Origin: Paracoccaceae bacterium
GTDB taxonomy: Bacteria; Pseudomonadota; Alphaproteobacteria; Rhodobacterales; Rhodobacteraceae
Assembly (NCBI GenBank): GCA_024742695.1
Contig: JANSXY010000021.1
Span: 1-64,000 of the forward strand
Reading direction: 5' to 3'
Length of the DNA stretch: 64,000 nucleotides
Shown: piece by piece, positions 19,401 to 26,467 of the stretch
Numbering within the stretch: position 1 is the stretch's first letter
Layout: every line of letters begins with the position of its first letter
Program-made: the position numbers and the translations under genes
The notes under the pieces: generated by a model
Told to the model about the DNA's origin: nothing
The model's input: only the letters and a program-made list of their open reading frames with translations
Database searches by the model: none

Positions 19401-19607
19401 CAGTGGATAGGTGATCTGGTTCTCGACCACCTGCGGCGCCTGACCGGGATAAGGCGTGCGCACGATTACCTGCACGTCGGACAGGTCAGGGATCGCGTCC
19501 ACCGGCGTCTCGCGGATGGCCCAGACCCCGGCCGCCGCCATCATGAGCGCGAGCGCCACGATGATGAAGCGGTTCGCGATCGAGGCGCGGATGATGGCGG
19601 GGATCAT
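16428..19607 (-). CDS. cusA: copper/silver efflux RND transporter CusA
   Basis: 1059-residue heavy-metal RND pump of the inner membrane. Typical N-terminal region TPVDAIPDLSDVQVIV, two periplasmic loops and 12 membrane helices including the DGTDLYWARSRV and NIMSLGGIAIAIGAMVDAAI segments. The latter carries the charged residues of the proton relay. Met residues in the periplasmic cleft (for example in PLTMIET and RPGMTMERIRDE) fit Cu(I)/Ag(I) handling. Overlaps the adaptor gene by 4 bases. No outer-membrane CusC-type factor is present in the island, so another TolC-like protein must serve. Confidence 0.94.
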   Translation of the reverse strand: MIPAIIRASIANRFIIVALALMMAAAGVWAIRETPVDAIPDLSDVQVIVRTPYPGQAPQVVENQITYPLATAMLAVPGAQDVRGFSFFGDSFVYVVFEDGTDLYWARSRVLEYLGQITGSLPEGVSPQLGPDATGVGWIYQYALIDRTGNHDLSQLRTLQDWFLKYELQAVEGVSEVATIGGMVKQYQVVVDPNKLRAYDITLAQLRGAIQAANRETGGSVIEMGEAEFMIRSSGYIDELADLASAPLMVNERGAALTLGDVAEIRLGPEMRRGVGEFDGEGDAVGGVVILRWGGNALATIKAVEARIEELRSNLPEGVEIVTTYDRSGVIERAIANLQKKLTEEFIVVVLVCAAFLLHLRSSLVILLSLPLGIFAAFILMKAQGVNANIMSLGGIAIAIGAMVDAAIVMIEAMHRRLEKEKLTAENRWRIVQECASEVGPALFYSLAIITVSFLPVFVLENQEGRLFKPLAYTKTYAMAAAAILSITLVPVLMGYFIRGRILPERKNPLNRVVVWIYRPFLDAAIAWPWATTLLAVAVVASMWYPLQRLGSEFMPELNEGDFLYMPSLYPGVSIGKAREVLQQTDRLIATIPEVETVHGKLGRADTATDPAPLTMIETTIQLKPEEEWRPGMTMERIRDELDRVVQVPGVTNVWIQPIKNRIDMLATGIKTPVGVKISGADLNVIERIGIAVEEAVRGIDGTASAYAERPIGGRFIEIDVKRDAAARYMMSVRDVQDVVQTAIGGMQVSESVEGLERFPINLRYPQSWRDSPERLETLPVVTPSGAHVPLAALADIRIVDGPGMIRSENARRTGFVFIDIAGRDLGSYVAEARTRVAEAVPLPPGYSLTWSGQYEYIERMQERLTIVAPATLLIITLMLFMAFNRVIEVGIILAALPLALAGGVWFLWYLAFDISVAVLVGFIALAGVAVETAIVMLLYLNLSWGKRRKLAQAENRKLTRDDIEEAVFEGAVLRVRPKVMTVATIFAALIPIMYGTGTGSEIMQRIAAPMIGGMVTATLLTLFVIPSIFVIWKVLALRRVNREIAPLILRPEQSMPAE

Positions 19608-22036
19608 TGCGATACGCTCCGCACAGCGGCGGTGCCTACGAGTGTCATCGAAAAGTCGGGGTTCCTATGCAGAAGCAGGGTGAGTTCTTCCCCGGTGGGC
19701 AAGGCGGCCGGATCGATGTCATCGGCGATGGCGAAATCCATGGTCATACCCGGCATGCCGATCTCGGCAATGGGTCCGTGGGTGATGTTGGCCATCCGCG
19801 CATCGAGGTCGACTGCATTGATGGTGCCCGATACCTCCATCGGCGGCTGCACGGGTTCGGCAGCTGCCAGCACCATCGTCATGCCGTCCGGGCGCGCAAA
19901 GGTGAGCGACATTTCCGTCCCGGTCGGCAGAGAGGCCAGGTCGAGATCGGCGTCGACTGCAAACGCCATCGTCATCCCCGGCATCCCGATCTCCATGATC
20001 GGACCGTGAGTTATGGTCGCCCGCCCGGCCTCTGCATCGACGGCGTCGATAGTACCGGTGACGGTGATTGGCGGCGCACTCGGGACGACAGGCGCGGCAG
20101 CCTTCAGCACCATGGTCATTCCATCCGGCCTTGCAAAGGTGAGGGTCATCTCCTGATCTGTTTCGGTTCCAGAGAGGTCCAGTTCCGGGTCCACAGCGAA
20201 CGCCATCGTCATGCCTGGCATGCCGATTTCGGTGATCGGTCCGTGGGTGATCGTTGCCTGTCCAGTTGCCGGGTCGATGGCGTCAATCGTTCCTGAAATG
20301 ACAATAGGAGGAGCCGCCGCGGTCGGCGTCTCGTCAACTTTCCCCACCGCAGGTGCATCTTCGCCCTCGGCGCGCACGGCGATGATGGAGAACATTCCGT
20401 TCTCATCCTTGGCGAGATCGAACTCGATTGGCGTATCGAGTGGAACGCTTGCCGGATCGAGACCGGCCACATCGAGGTCCATCTGCATTGCTGGCCAGCC
20501 AAGATCTGGAACAGGGCCATGATTGAGCTTCAGCTTGCCTTCGGGCGTCACGGCCAGGGCCATGCCCGTTCCCGTCGCCGCGACCCCATCATCGGGACCC
20601 AGCTCGATCAGGCCGAGCAGACCGTCGGCGCCCCGGGCGGCGCGGAACGACACTTGCTCTCCCTCCCGCAGCCGGTCCAGCGACACGTCCGCGCGCACCG
20701 GGAACTCGGACGTCATGGCCGGCCAGTCGAGGCTTTCCAAAGTACCATGGCGAAGCGTCGCGACCCGCCGGTCACGGTCCAGCGCGACAAGCGTGCCTGT
20801 CCCGCGCGCGGGCTCTTCATCTGTCGGCGCCATCCGCATGAAGCCCGCACTCAGGGCGCTTTCGCTGTCGATCAGGAACTGGGCGGAGGCCACGACCTCC
20901 TCACCCGGAGACAAGCCTTGCAGAATTTCCGTGCGGCCGCCTTCTCCGAAACTGTCGCGCAGGCCCGTCGTGACGAGCCGGGGCCGGAACGTGCCCTCGC
21001 CCGTCTTCAGGATGACCCGCTCCGCCGATCCGGTGCGGATCACGGCCTCGGACGGAACTGTCAGTACCTGACGGCTTGTATTGGGAAGGAGGCTCACGTT
21101 CCCGAACATGCCGGGCCGAAGCAGGCCTTCCGAATTGTCGAACCGCAGGCGCACGGGAAGGGTTCGCGTGCGCGGGTCGAGCTCGGGATAGACGTAGTCG
21201 ATCCTGCCTTCGAAGACTCGCCCCGGAAGATGCTCGAAGCTGGCGACAGCAGTCATGTTTTCCGAAAGGCGCGAGATGTCACGCTCGAACACATCTACGA
21301 TCAGCCACACCTGGCTCAGATCCGTGATCGACACCGCCTGCGTTCCCGGCTGCAGGAACATGCCGTCCGCGGCCTCGAGAGCCACCACGATACCGTCCCT
21401 CGGGGCTTCGACGGTTATGCGACGCGCGACCTCTCCGGATGCCTCGATCTCTGCGATCTGCCGCTCGGTGGCACCGTGGCTGCGCATTTTGTTGCGCGCC
21501 GCCTCGAGCGATAGCCCCGTGCTGTTTTCCAAGGCCCTCAGAAAATCGAAACTTGCGACACCGAACTCCGGCGAGAAGAGCTCGAACAGCACGTCGCCCT
21601 TTCGAACGACGTCGCCAACGGCTCTGACATTCAGGACCTCAATCCATCCATCGACGCGCGTGTGAACATGGCTGGTGAGATGCTCGTCGTAGCCGACGAA
21701 TCCGACGGTTTCGATCTTCGGCGCCACATCCGTCATCCGCGCCAGTGCGGTCCGTACCCCGATGGCGTTGATTTCGGCGGCGCTGAGCGAGACCTCCGAA
21801 GGATCACTGGAAGGTTCCTGACCGGCGTAAACCGGGATCAGATCCATTCCCATGGGCGACTTGCCCGGGCCGGGTTGCCGGAAATTCGGGTCCATTGGCG
21901 CGACCCAATAGAGAATTTCTGGGCCATCTGACCCGTCCATACTCGCAGGGTTGAGGTAGAACCTCTCTAGGGTGATGCCACCTGCGGAGCCGCCCGCCAA
22001 GGCAAGGATCGCGAGAGCCGTGTAGCGTCCACGCAT
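19604..22036 (-). CDS. cusB: CusB-type efflux adaptor fused to five CusF-like domains
   Basis: 810-residue periplasmic adaptor, about twice the usual length. Residues 1-30 form a membrane anchor or signal; about 40-70 (YWVAPMDPNFRQPGPGKSPM) is the heavy-metal-binding segment of CusB proteins; 80-395 is the membrane-fusion core with lipoyl-like and beta-barrel parts. From about 400 to 800 five CusF-like domains follow, with signatures near residues 435, 512, 602, 682 and 758. Domain 2 keeps the full H-W-M-M set (HGPVPDLGWPAMQM). Domain 1 has Ser for the last Met. Domains 3-5 have Met in place of Trp (EIGMPGMTM). Coupled to cusA by a 4-base overlap. Confidence 0.9.
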   Translation of the reverse strand: MRGRYTALAILALAGGSAGGITLERFYLNPASMDGSDGPEILYWVAPMDPNFRQPGPGKSPMGMDLIPVYAGQEPSSDPSEVSLSAAEINAIGVRTALARMTDVAPKIETVGFVGYDEHLTSHVHTRVDGWIEVLNVRAVGDVVRKGDVLFELFSPEFGVASFDFLRALENSTGLSLEAARNKMRSHGATERQIAEIEASGEVARRITVEAPRDGIVVALEAADGMFLQPGTQAVSITDLSQVWLIVDVFERDISRLSENMTAVASFEHLPGRVFEGRIDYVYPELDPRTRTLPVRLRFDNSEGLLRPGMFGNVSLLPNTSRQVLTVPSEAVIRTGSAERVILKTGEGTFRPRLVTTGLRDSFGEGGRTEILQGLSPGEEVVASAQFLIDSESALSAGFMRMAPTDEEPARGTGTLVALDRDRRVATLRHGTLESLDWPAMTSEFPVRADVSLDRLREGEQVSFRAARGADGLLGLIELGPDDGVAATGTGMALAVTPEGKLKLNHGPVPDLGWPAMQMDLDVAGLDPASVPLDTPIEFDLAKDENGMFSIIAVRAEGEDAPAVGKVDETPTAAAPPIVISGTIDAIDPATGQATITHGPITEIGMPGMTMAFAVDPELDLSGTETDQEMTLTFARPDGMTMVLKAAAPVVPSAPPITVTGTIDAVDAEAGRATITHGPIMEIGMPGMTMAFAVDADLDLASLPTGTEMSLTFARPDGMTMVLAAAEPVQPPMEVSGTINAVDLDARMANITHGPIAEIGMPGMTMDFAIADDIDPAALPTGEELTLLLHRNPDFSMTLVGTAAVRSVSQ
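19640..20310 (-). repeat. three tandem, closely similar CusF-domain repeats in cusB
   Basis: Three consecutive units of about 230 bases encode CusF-like domains 3, 4 and 5. Each has GTI(D/N)AVD, then ITHGPI.EIGMPGMTM. The DNA around 19740, 19969 and 20207 is almost the same in all three, which points to recent tandem duplication within the gene. The two upstream units (about 20440-20790) are more divergent and keep Trp. Confidence 0.8.
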
Positions 22037-22125
22037 TGCAACCTCCTGACAGCCGATCCGCTGCGGATCGGCCCAAAATCAAGATGGATCCGAGCCGCTC
22101 GAGGGTTCGAATCCGCAAGAACCTG

Positions 22126-22521
22126 TCAGGAAAGTCGGGGAGGTCGTTCAGGGAGAGGGGTGTTGATCGAAGGTCCGACCAGATTTGCCATCGACTGAGC
22201 GCAGGCGCTTCGGCTTTGCTCCAAAGACGGCGTAACGTTCGAGTATTGCAGTTCGGAAAGACAACAGGCTGACTTATGGCAACTCGACGCAGCCGTGGTG
22301 TCGGGTTCACAGCACTCCGCGTCGGATTTCCCGGATGTCATATGGTGCGACGCGTGGTTCATCGACCCAGAATCGGACGACGTCCAGGCGACGCTTCCAC
22401 TGCTGTCATGCCCCGGATGTTCCATCGCGACAGCCGCAGCTACTCCGGCGATCATGAGCGCAAAGCACATGACCAGCGCCGTCAAACGCTTCGCTGCAGA
22501 TCTGTCCGCGATCTTTCTCAT
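22126..22521 (-). CDS. Cys/His/Met-rich exported protein of the copper operon
   Basis: 131-residue protein, no family recognised with confidence. A hydrophobic signal or anchor (about 12-32) is followed by a His/Met stretch (MEHPGHDSSG, MNHASHHMTSG) and cysteine pairs (AECCEPD, SSCHKSACCLSE). The composition suggests copper binding in the periplasm, comparable to small CopL- or DUF-type accessory proteins at the head of copper operons. It precedes cusB by about 90 bases on the same strand and is the likely first gene of the operon. Coding status is moderately sure. Confidence 0.6.
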   Translation of the reverse strand: MRKIADRSAAKRLTALVMCFALMIAGVAAAVAMEHPGHDSSGSVAWTSSDSGSMNHASHHMTSGKSDAECCEPDTTAASSCHKSACCLSELQYSNVTPSLEQSRSACAQSMANLVGPSINTPLPERPPRLS

Positions 22522-22673
22522 GGTTATGAAATAGTTGGGGCAACGCGTCGAGACAACTGGATTTTACGTGACCGTACGAGGACCAGCCTTCCCAAGGTCC
22601 GTCTCGTCAGTCCAAACTAGGAAGCTGACTCTGCGACAAACGGTTTAGACCAGCGCGAGGTTGAAGGTCATCG

Positions 22674-23083
22674 CTACTCTATCCCGTTGGCGCGCTGCAA
22701 GGCGCGGACATAGGCGGAGATCCGCTGAACATCCCGATCGCTGACACCGTCGATGGCCAGCATGTTGCCGAACCGCCTGTGATGCAACTGGACACCCTGC
22801 GTTGCCGCGAGTGGGAATGCCACGTCGCCATGTCGCCATGGTGGCTCGGCTCGTAGATGCGATGAACGAGCGGCGGCCCCTGCTCGGAACCCGCCCCGTT
22901 CTCGCCGTTACAGGCTGCGCAATTCGCTTCGAAGAGGGCGCGCTCGTCTTCCCGCTCGGGCGTAAGAACCGGCAAGGTCAGAGAGGCAAGGTCTGGCCTG
23001 CTTGTGTCGTCGACCTCGGACGAAACAAGCGTCCAACCAACTGCTCCGGCGACTGCGAGACGTACGAAGCGGCCGCGCATCAT
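22674..23083 (-). pseudogene. cytochrome c family protein, frameshifted and missing the heme ligand
   Basis: A signal-like start (MMRGRFVRLAVAGAVGW) leads to a class I cytochrome c domain. The heme site reads CAACN where CxxCH is expected, a single-base change that removes the axial His. The frame then breaks: an 8-bp tandem duplication (GTCGCCAT twice on the + strand, 22824-22839) shifts it. With one copy removed, translation continues as AFPLAATQGVQLHHRRFGNM and ISAYVRALQRANG to a stop at 22674, a normal cytochrome c C-terminus. Homologues lie in copper clusters beside the multicopper oxidase. Non-functional in its present form. Confidence 0.8.
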
Positions 23084-23150
23084 TCCACAAGTGACGGAAG
23101 TGCGCGGCCGCATAGTGGTCAGAGACCCGCCGACTGTCTGTGGCCGTCGG

Positions 23151-23501
23151 TCAGCTGTTGCCTTGGCCGTACCGTGGGGACGACGGGCCGATCCTTCCAG
23201 CGTCGAGCAACAGCAGCGCGAACCGATAGGCCGCCATGAAGTCCTCGAAGTCGATCCACAGCTTCTTTCGGAGCCGTTCGAGATCACATGGCTGGAGGTT
23301 CCGAATGTGGTCCACCGGGATCTGGTACGTCTTGCCATCGTGGCGCTCGATCCCGTGGTCATTCACGACCCACTGCCGGCCTTTCCAGTAGACCTTGCCC
23401 AGGTCGTAGAACCGCGGCGGTATATGGGGCGCCGTGTCGATCGCCTCCGAGAAGTCGTTGTGCAGCTCGGCCGGGATGTCCTCAAGCTCTTTGGGCGTCA
23501 T
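23151..23501 (-). CDS. hypothetical protein of integrative elements
   Basis: 116-residue protein, soluble, no family recognised. The central part, YDLGKVYWKGRQWVVNDHGI, looks like a small beta-rich domain; the C-terminal half is helical with a stretch rich in Leu, Arg and Asp. The start at 23501 is chosen for AAGGAAG upstream. It is downstream of the AAA-ATPase gene, separated by 23 bases, and probably belongs to the island replication and maintenance unit. Function unknown. Confidence 0.55.
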   Translation of the reverse strand: MTPKELEDIPAELHNDFSEAIDTAPHIPPRFYDLGKVYWKGRQWVVNDHGIERHDGKTYQIPVDHIRNLQPCDLERLRKKLWIDFEDFMAAYRFALLLLDAGRIGPSSPRYGQGNS

Positions 23502-23524
23502 GGCGTGCTTCCTTTCGCTTGCCG

Positions 23525-24742
23525 TCAGGTTTCTGGGTCGGGACACCGGGACAGGGGACAGCCCTCTGGGCTGCTGTCCCCGTCCGTCCCGGGATGGATG
23601 TCCGGGACAGGGGCGTCTGCGTCCGCGCCTGTCCGCTGTCCGTCCGGATCCTCGTCGATCAACCAGGTGTTGCGGTCGAAGACCCGGATGAAGTCGTGCT
23701 CGAGGAGCCAGTCGCGGGCACGCTCGAAGCGCTTTCGGGCCGCATCGCCGTCAACGCCGTCTCCGATGCCCATCCGCTGGGCCTCGTGGCGCCACTGGTC
23801 GATCGAGACGATCCGCCGGTTCGTCGGGTAGTTGTCGCCCGATGGAACGATGCGACCATGACGGCGCAGCGCTTCGTGCAGGGCCTGCAGTGCGACCTCG
23901 GTGCGGCCTGTCGGCCGGGTCTTCCGCCTTGCAAGCTTCACATCGGTCGGCTGCACGACACAGCTGTCGATGACGTCGCCATCCTCGTCGTACCCAAGAG
24001 GGATGACGTCGAGCGTGTAGGCCACCTCGAGACCGGTCGCGCCGTCCCGCTGCTTCTCGAGCGTCGCGGACTTGATGAGACCGTCGGCCTTCAAGGCGAT
24101 CTCGGTGTCGACTGCGGCTCGCAGGCTGCTATGCCCGCGTGCGCCCCGCGAGGAATCCTTGCCCTCGTGGTGGACAATCATGACGTGGCCGCCGAAGTGG
24201 TCCTTCAGTGCGGCGATGTTCGCGATGAACGCGCCCATGTCGTTGCTGGCGTTCTCGTCGCCCGCGCCGAAGCTGCGGGCCAGGGTGTCGATGACGATCA
24301 GCGCGTATCCGCGCTCGCCGGACGCCTGGATGATCGCCTGCGCGTCTTCGGGCCCGTGGAGGTCCACACGAAGAGGCAGGAGATCAACGTGTTCGCGGGC
24401 CGCTGCGTGCAGATCGGGCTTTCCGCGCTGCACCGCCAGAAACCGCCGCGCGACGCTGCCTTGCCCTTCCGCCGCGACGTAGAGAACACGGCCCTGCCGT
24501 ACCCGGCAGCCGTTCCAGGAACTTCCGGCGCCGACGTGGAAGGCAATGTCGACCGCGAAGAACGTCTTGCCTACGTTGCTCTTGCCGTAGACGAGGGAGA
24601 TCCCGTCGCGGTCGAGCCATCGCTTCACGAGGTACGGGGACGCCGGTGCGGCGGCGATGTTCGCGGCCGAGACGATCGCCGCGCGGATCACGTCGGCGCG
24701 CAGGAAGCTCACCGGGACGCCGGTCGACAGGTCAATCCGCAT
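23525..24742 (-). CDS. AAA family ATPase, RepA/KaiC-like (AAA_25)
   Basis: 405-residue RecA-fold ATPase. Walker A is VYGKSNVGKTFFAVD, Walker B is ALIVIDTLARSF, and a later MIVHHEGKDSSRGARGHSSL matches the sensor and arginine region of RepA-type hexameric helicases of mobile elements. The C-terminal third has a helical region (ARKRFERARDWLLEHDFIRV) like a winged-helix DNA-binding domain. It overlaps the primase gene by 11 bases. The pair suggests local DNA unwinding and priming during replication of the excised island. Confidence 0.82.
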   Translation of the reverse strand: MRIDLSTGVPVSFLRADVIRAAIVSAANIAAAPASPYLVKRWLDRDGISLVYGKSNVGKTFFAVDIAFHVGAGSSWNGCRVRQGRVLYVAAEGQGSVARRFLAVQRGKPDLHAAAREHVDLLPLRVDLHGPEDAQAIIQASGERGYALIVIDTLARSFGAGDENASNDMGAFIANIAALKDHFGGHVMIVHHEGKDSSRGARGHSSLRAAVDTEIALKADGLIKSATLEKQRDGATGLEVAYTLDVIPLGYDEDGDVIDSCVVQPTDVKLARRKTRPTGRTEVALQALHEALRRHGRIVPSGDNYPTNRRIVSIDQWRHEAQRMGIGDGVDGDAARKRFERARDWLLEHDFIRVFDRNTWLIDEDPDGQRTGADADAPVPDIHPGTDGDSSPEGCPLSRCPDPET

Positions 24743-25592
24743 GGCGCATCTGCTCCATCAGGACATCGTTGAAGTCCTTGCCGTCCGGCGCCGAGATCAT
24801 CGTCGCTTGCCAGCCCAAGCGGGCAGCGCGCGCACACAAGGCCTGCGCCGCGTCCCTTCCGGCCTGTTCGCCGTCGGCGCCGACGACGAGTTCGCCGGGT
24901 TCGGGCGGCAACCCGAGAATCGCCATGTTGCCGGTGGAGAGGGCCGCCCAGAATTCGCCGGGCTGATCGGGCGTCAGTTGGCGCAGCGCCAGCGTGGTCT
25001 CGACACCTTCCGCCACGACAAGCCGGCCTCCCGTGCCGCCGAGGCGCACCGCACCCCCGCGACAATCGCCGAGCATGGTTCGGCCAAGCTTGCGCCCGCT
25101 GTCGTCGAGGAAGACCCGGTGCACCCCGACCCGAAGATTGTCGCGAATGATCGGTGACACGAGGGCAGGGCGGTATGCGCCACCCTGACTGTACCACAGG
25201 GCCGGTTGGAACCTCTGATCCTCGCCCCAAAGCGTGATCCCGCGCGAGCCAAGGTACGTCTCCGCGAGGCTGCCCTCGATCGGCAGCCCCTGCTGCCAGA
25301 TCGCCTGTGCCCGCAGCACGCGTGCCTGGCGGTCTGCGCTGTCCCGTGCGGCGATCTCGCGCTGGATGGCTGGAGAGACGCGCGGCGATTGCCGGCCCGA
25401 GATACCCGCGGCCGAGAGGATATCCTCGAAGCGGCACCCGGCATGGCAGTAGAGCAGAAGCCGGCCGTCACTGGCCACGCGGATGCTGAGCGACGGCTCA
25501 CGGTCGTCATGCGCGGGGCAGTGATCGACCCAGCCACCGGCGCAGGGACGCGCGCGTTTGCTCAGCGGGAATGGGACACCCATTCTCGTCAT
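24732..25592 (-). CDS. Toprim domain primase-like protein
   Basis: 286-residue protein. An N-terminal zinc-finger-like part has CPAHDDREPSLSI and YCHAGC, as in CHC2-type primases. A C-terminal Toprim domain carries VVAEGVETTLAL with the catalytic Glu, and VVGADGEQAGRDAA with the Asp-x-Asp-like acidic pair, then a final DFNDVL. This domain pair occurs in primases of phages, satellites and integrative elements. Overlap with the ATPase gene implies co-translation. The start at 25592 is the only good one near the zinc motif. Confidence 0.8.
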   Translation of the reverse strand: MTRMGVPFPLSKRARPCAGGWVDHCPAHDDREPSLSIRVASDGRLLLYCHAGCRFEDILSAAGISGRQSPRVSPAIQREIAARDSADRQARVLRAQAIWQQGLPIEGSLAETYLGSRGITLWGEDQRFQPALWYSQGGAYRPALVSPIIRDNLRVGVHRVFLDDSGRKLGRTMLGDCRGGAVRLGGTGGRLVVAEGVETTLALRQLTPDQPGEFWAALSTGNMAILGLPPEPGELVVGADGEQAGRDAAQALCARAARLGWQATMISAPDGKDFNDVLMEQMRHAD

Positions 25593-25707
25593 CTCGAAGC
25601 CTCGTCGTCTGGAGTGTGGCTCGGCGCTTTCGGAAACAGGTTGCCCCGTGCGTTCGCCTTTGCTGAACTTGGCCCCCCGAGGAGAAACCCCTGGCCCCCG
25701 GGGGGGG

Positions 25708-25902
25708 CTATTTCGTCGCCCAGCCCGTGCCGTTGCGCGTGTGCAGCCACCGTTCGACGTCGGTCTCCAGCCAGCCTACCGCGCGCGGCCCCAACCGGAC
25801 GGGCCGCGGGAAGTCGCCGCTCGCCATCCATGCGTAGATCGTCGATCGCGACACGCCGAAACGCGCCTCAACCTCGCGGCGCCTCAGGATCTTCTTGGCC
25901 AT
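25708..25902 (-). CDS. AlpA family excisionase/regulator
   Basis: 64-residue MerR-like HTH protein of the AlpA/excisionase type. Motif AKKILRRREVEARFGVSRST followed by IYAWMASGDFPRPVRLG is diagnostic; the Pro-Val-Arg-Leu-Gly turn is typical. The start at 25902 has AAAGGGG upstream. AlpA activates the integrase gene of the slpA-like prophage in E. coli, and similar small proteins act as directionality factors. Its place near the integrase fits a role in excision of this island. Confidence 0.88.
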   Translation of the reverse strand: MAKKILRRREVEARFGVSRSTIYAWMASGDFPRPVRLGPRAVGWLETDVERWLHTRNGTGWATK

Positions 25903-25974
25903 CTGCTCGCCCCTTTGCTGCCTCGGCCTTCTCTGGCCTTCGCTGGAAATCATGGGAGCAGGCGGCGTGCCGCG

Positions 25975-26463
25975 CTAGTCGCGGAAAACTGGGAGCATTT
26001 CTTCGCACCTTTCCGAGCGCCAGGTCTTTGGATCGATCTGAAGCTTCTTCATCCCGTCGCCTATCGACCGCGCGAGCCGCTTTTCTGACACTGTCTGCGG
26101 GAAAAGCTCATCGCATCCTGGCACTTCACGGGCGCGCCTAATCAGTTCGCGCCTTGAAGTCGTGCGCTTGGTGATCGGTTCACCGCGTTGGCGCATCATT
26201 TGGACGACCCACCAACAGATGACAGCGCGCAACTCGTCCGTGCTGTAGCCCTCCTGGGCCTGCGGGCGTCCGCGGCCTTTCTTCTGAAGGGCGTGCATCC
26301 TGAGCGCGATGTCCGCTTGAAGCCCGAGTTCCAACAAGGGCCGAAGATGATCCGGGATTTTCCCCAACTCCCGTTGTAACCATTCTTCGCAATCGAGTGG
26401 TTCGGGTTCATCGTCGGCAATCTCGATGTCGAGAAGGCCACGCGGAGGACGTTCCGTCGTCAT
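25975..26463 (-). CDS. hypothetical protein between integrase and AlpA
   Basis: 162-residue soluble helical protein, not recognised. Notable are an acidic N-terminus (IADDEPEPLDCEEW), a middle with ALQKKGRGRPQAQEGY and a C-terminal helix-rich part (KRLARSIGDGMKKL). The start at 26463 has AAAGGAAT upstream and lies 4 bases from the integrase stop, so the two are one transcription unit. Possibly a DNA-binding accessory of the integration module, but no domain shows this. Confidence 0.55.
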   Translation of the reverse strand: MTTERPPRGLLDIEIADDEPEPLDCEEWLQRELGKIPDHLRPLLELGLQADIALRMHALQKKGRGRPQAQEGYSTDELRAVICWWVVQMMRQRGEPITKRTTSRRELIRRAREVPGCDELFPQTVSEKRLARSIGDGMKKLQIDPKTWRSERCEEMLPVFRD

Positions 26464-26467
26464 GACG

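Noticed and set aside
22588-22620. CCTTCCCAAGG and nearby bases as a CueR operator for the copper operon
   Set aside because: The inverted repeat is only 4 bp around 3 bases and lacks the long dyad between -35 and -10 that CueR sites have; no matching promoter spacing was found.
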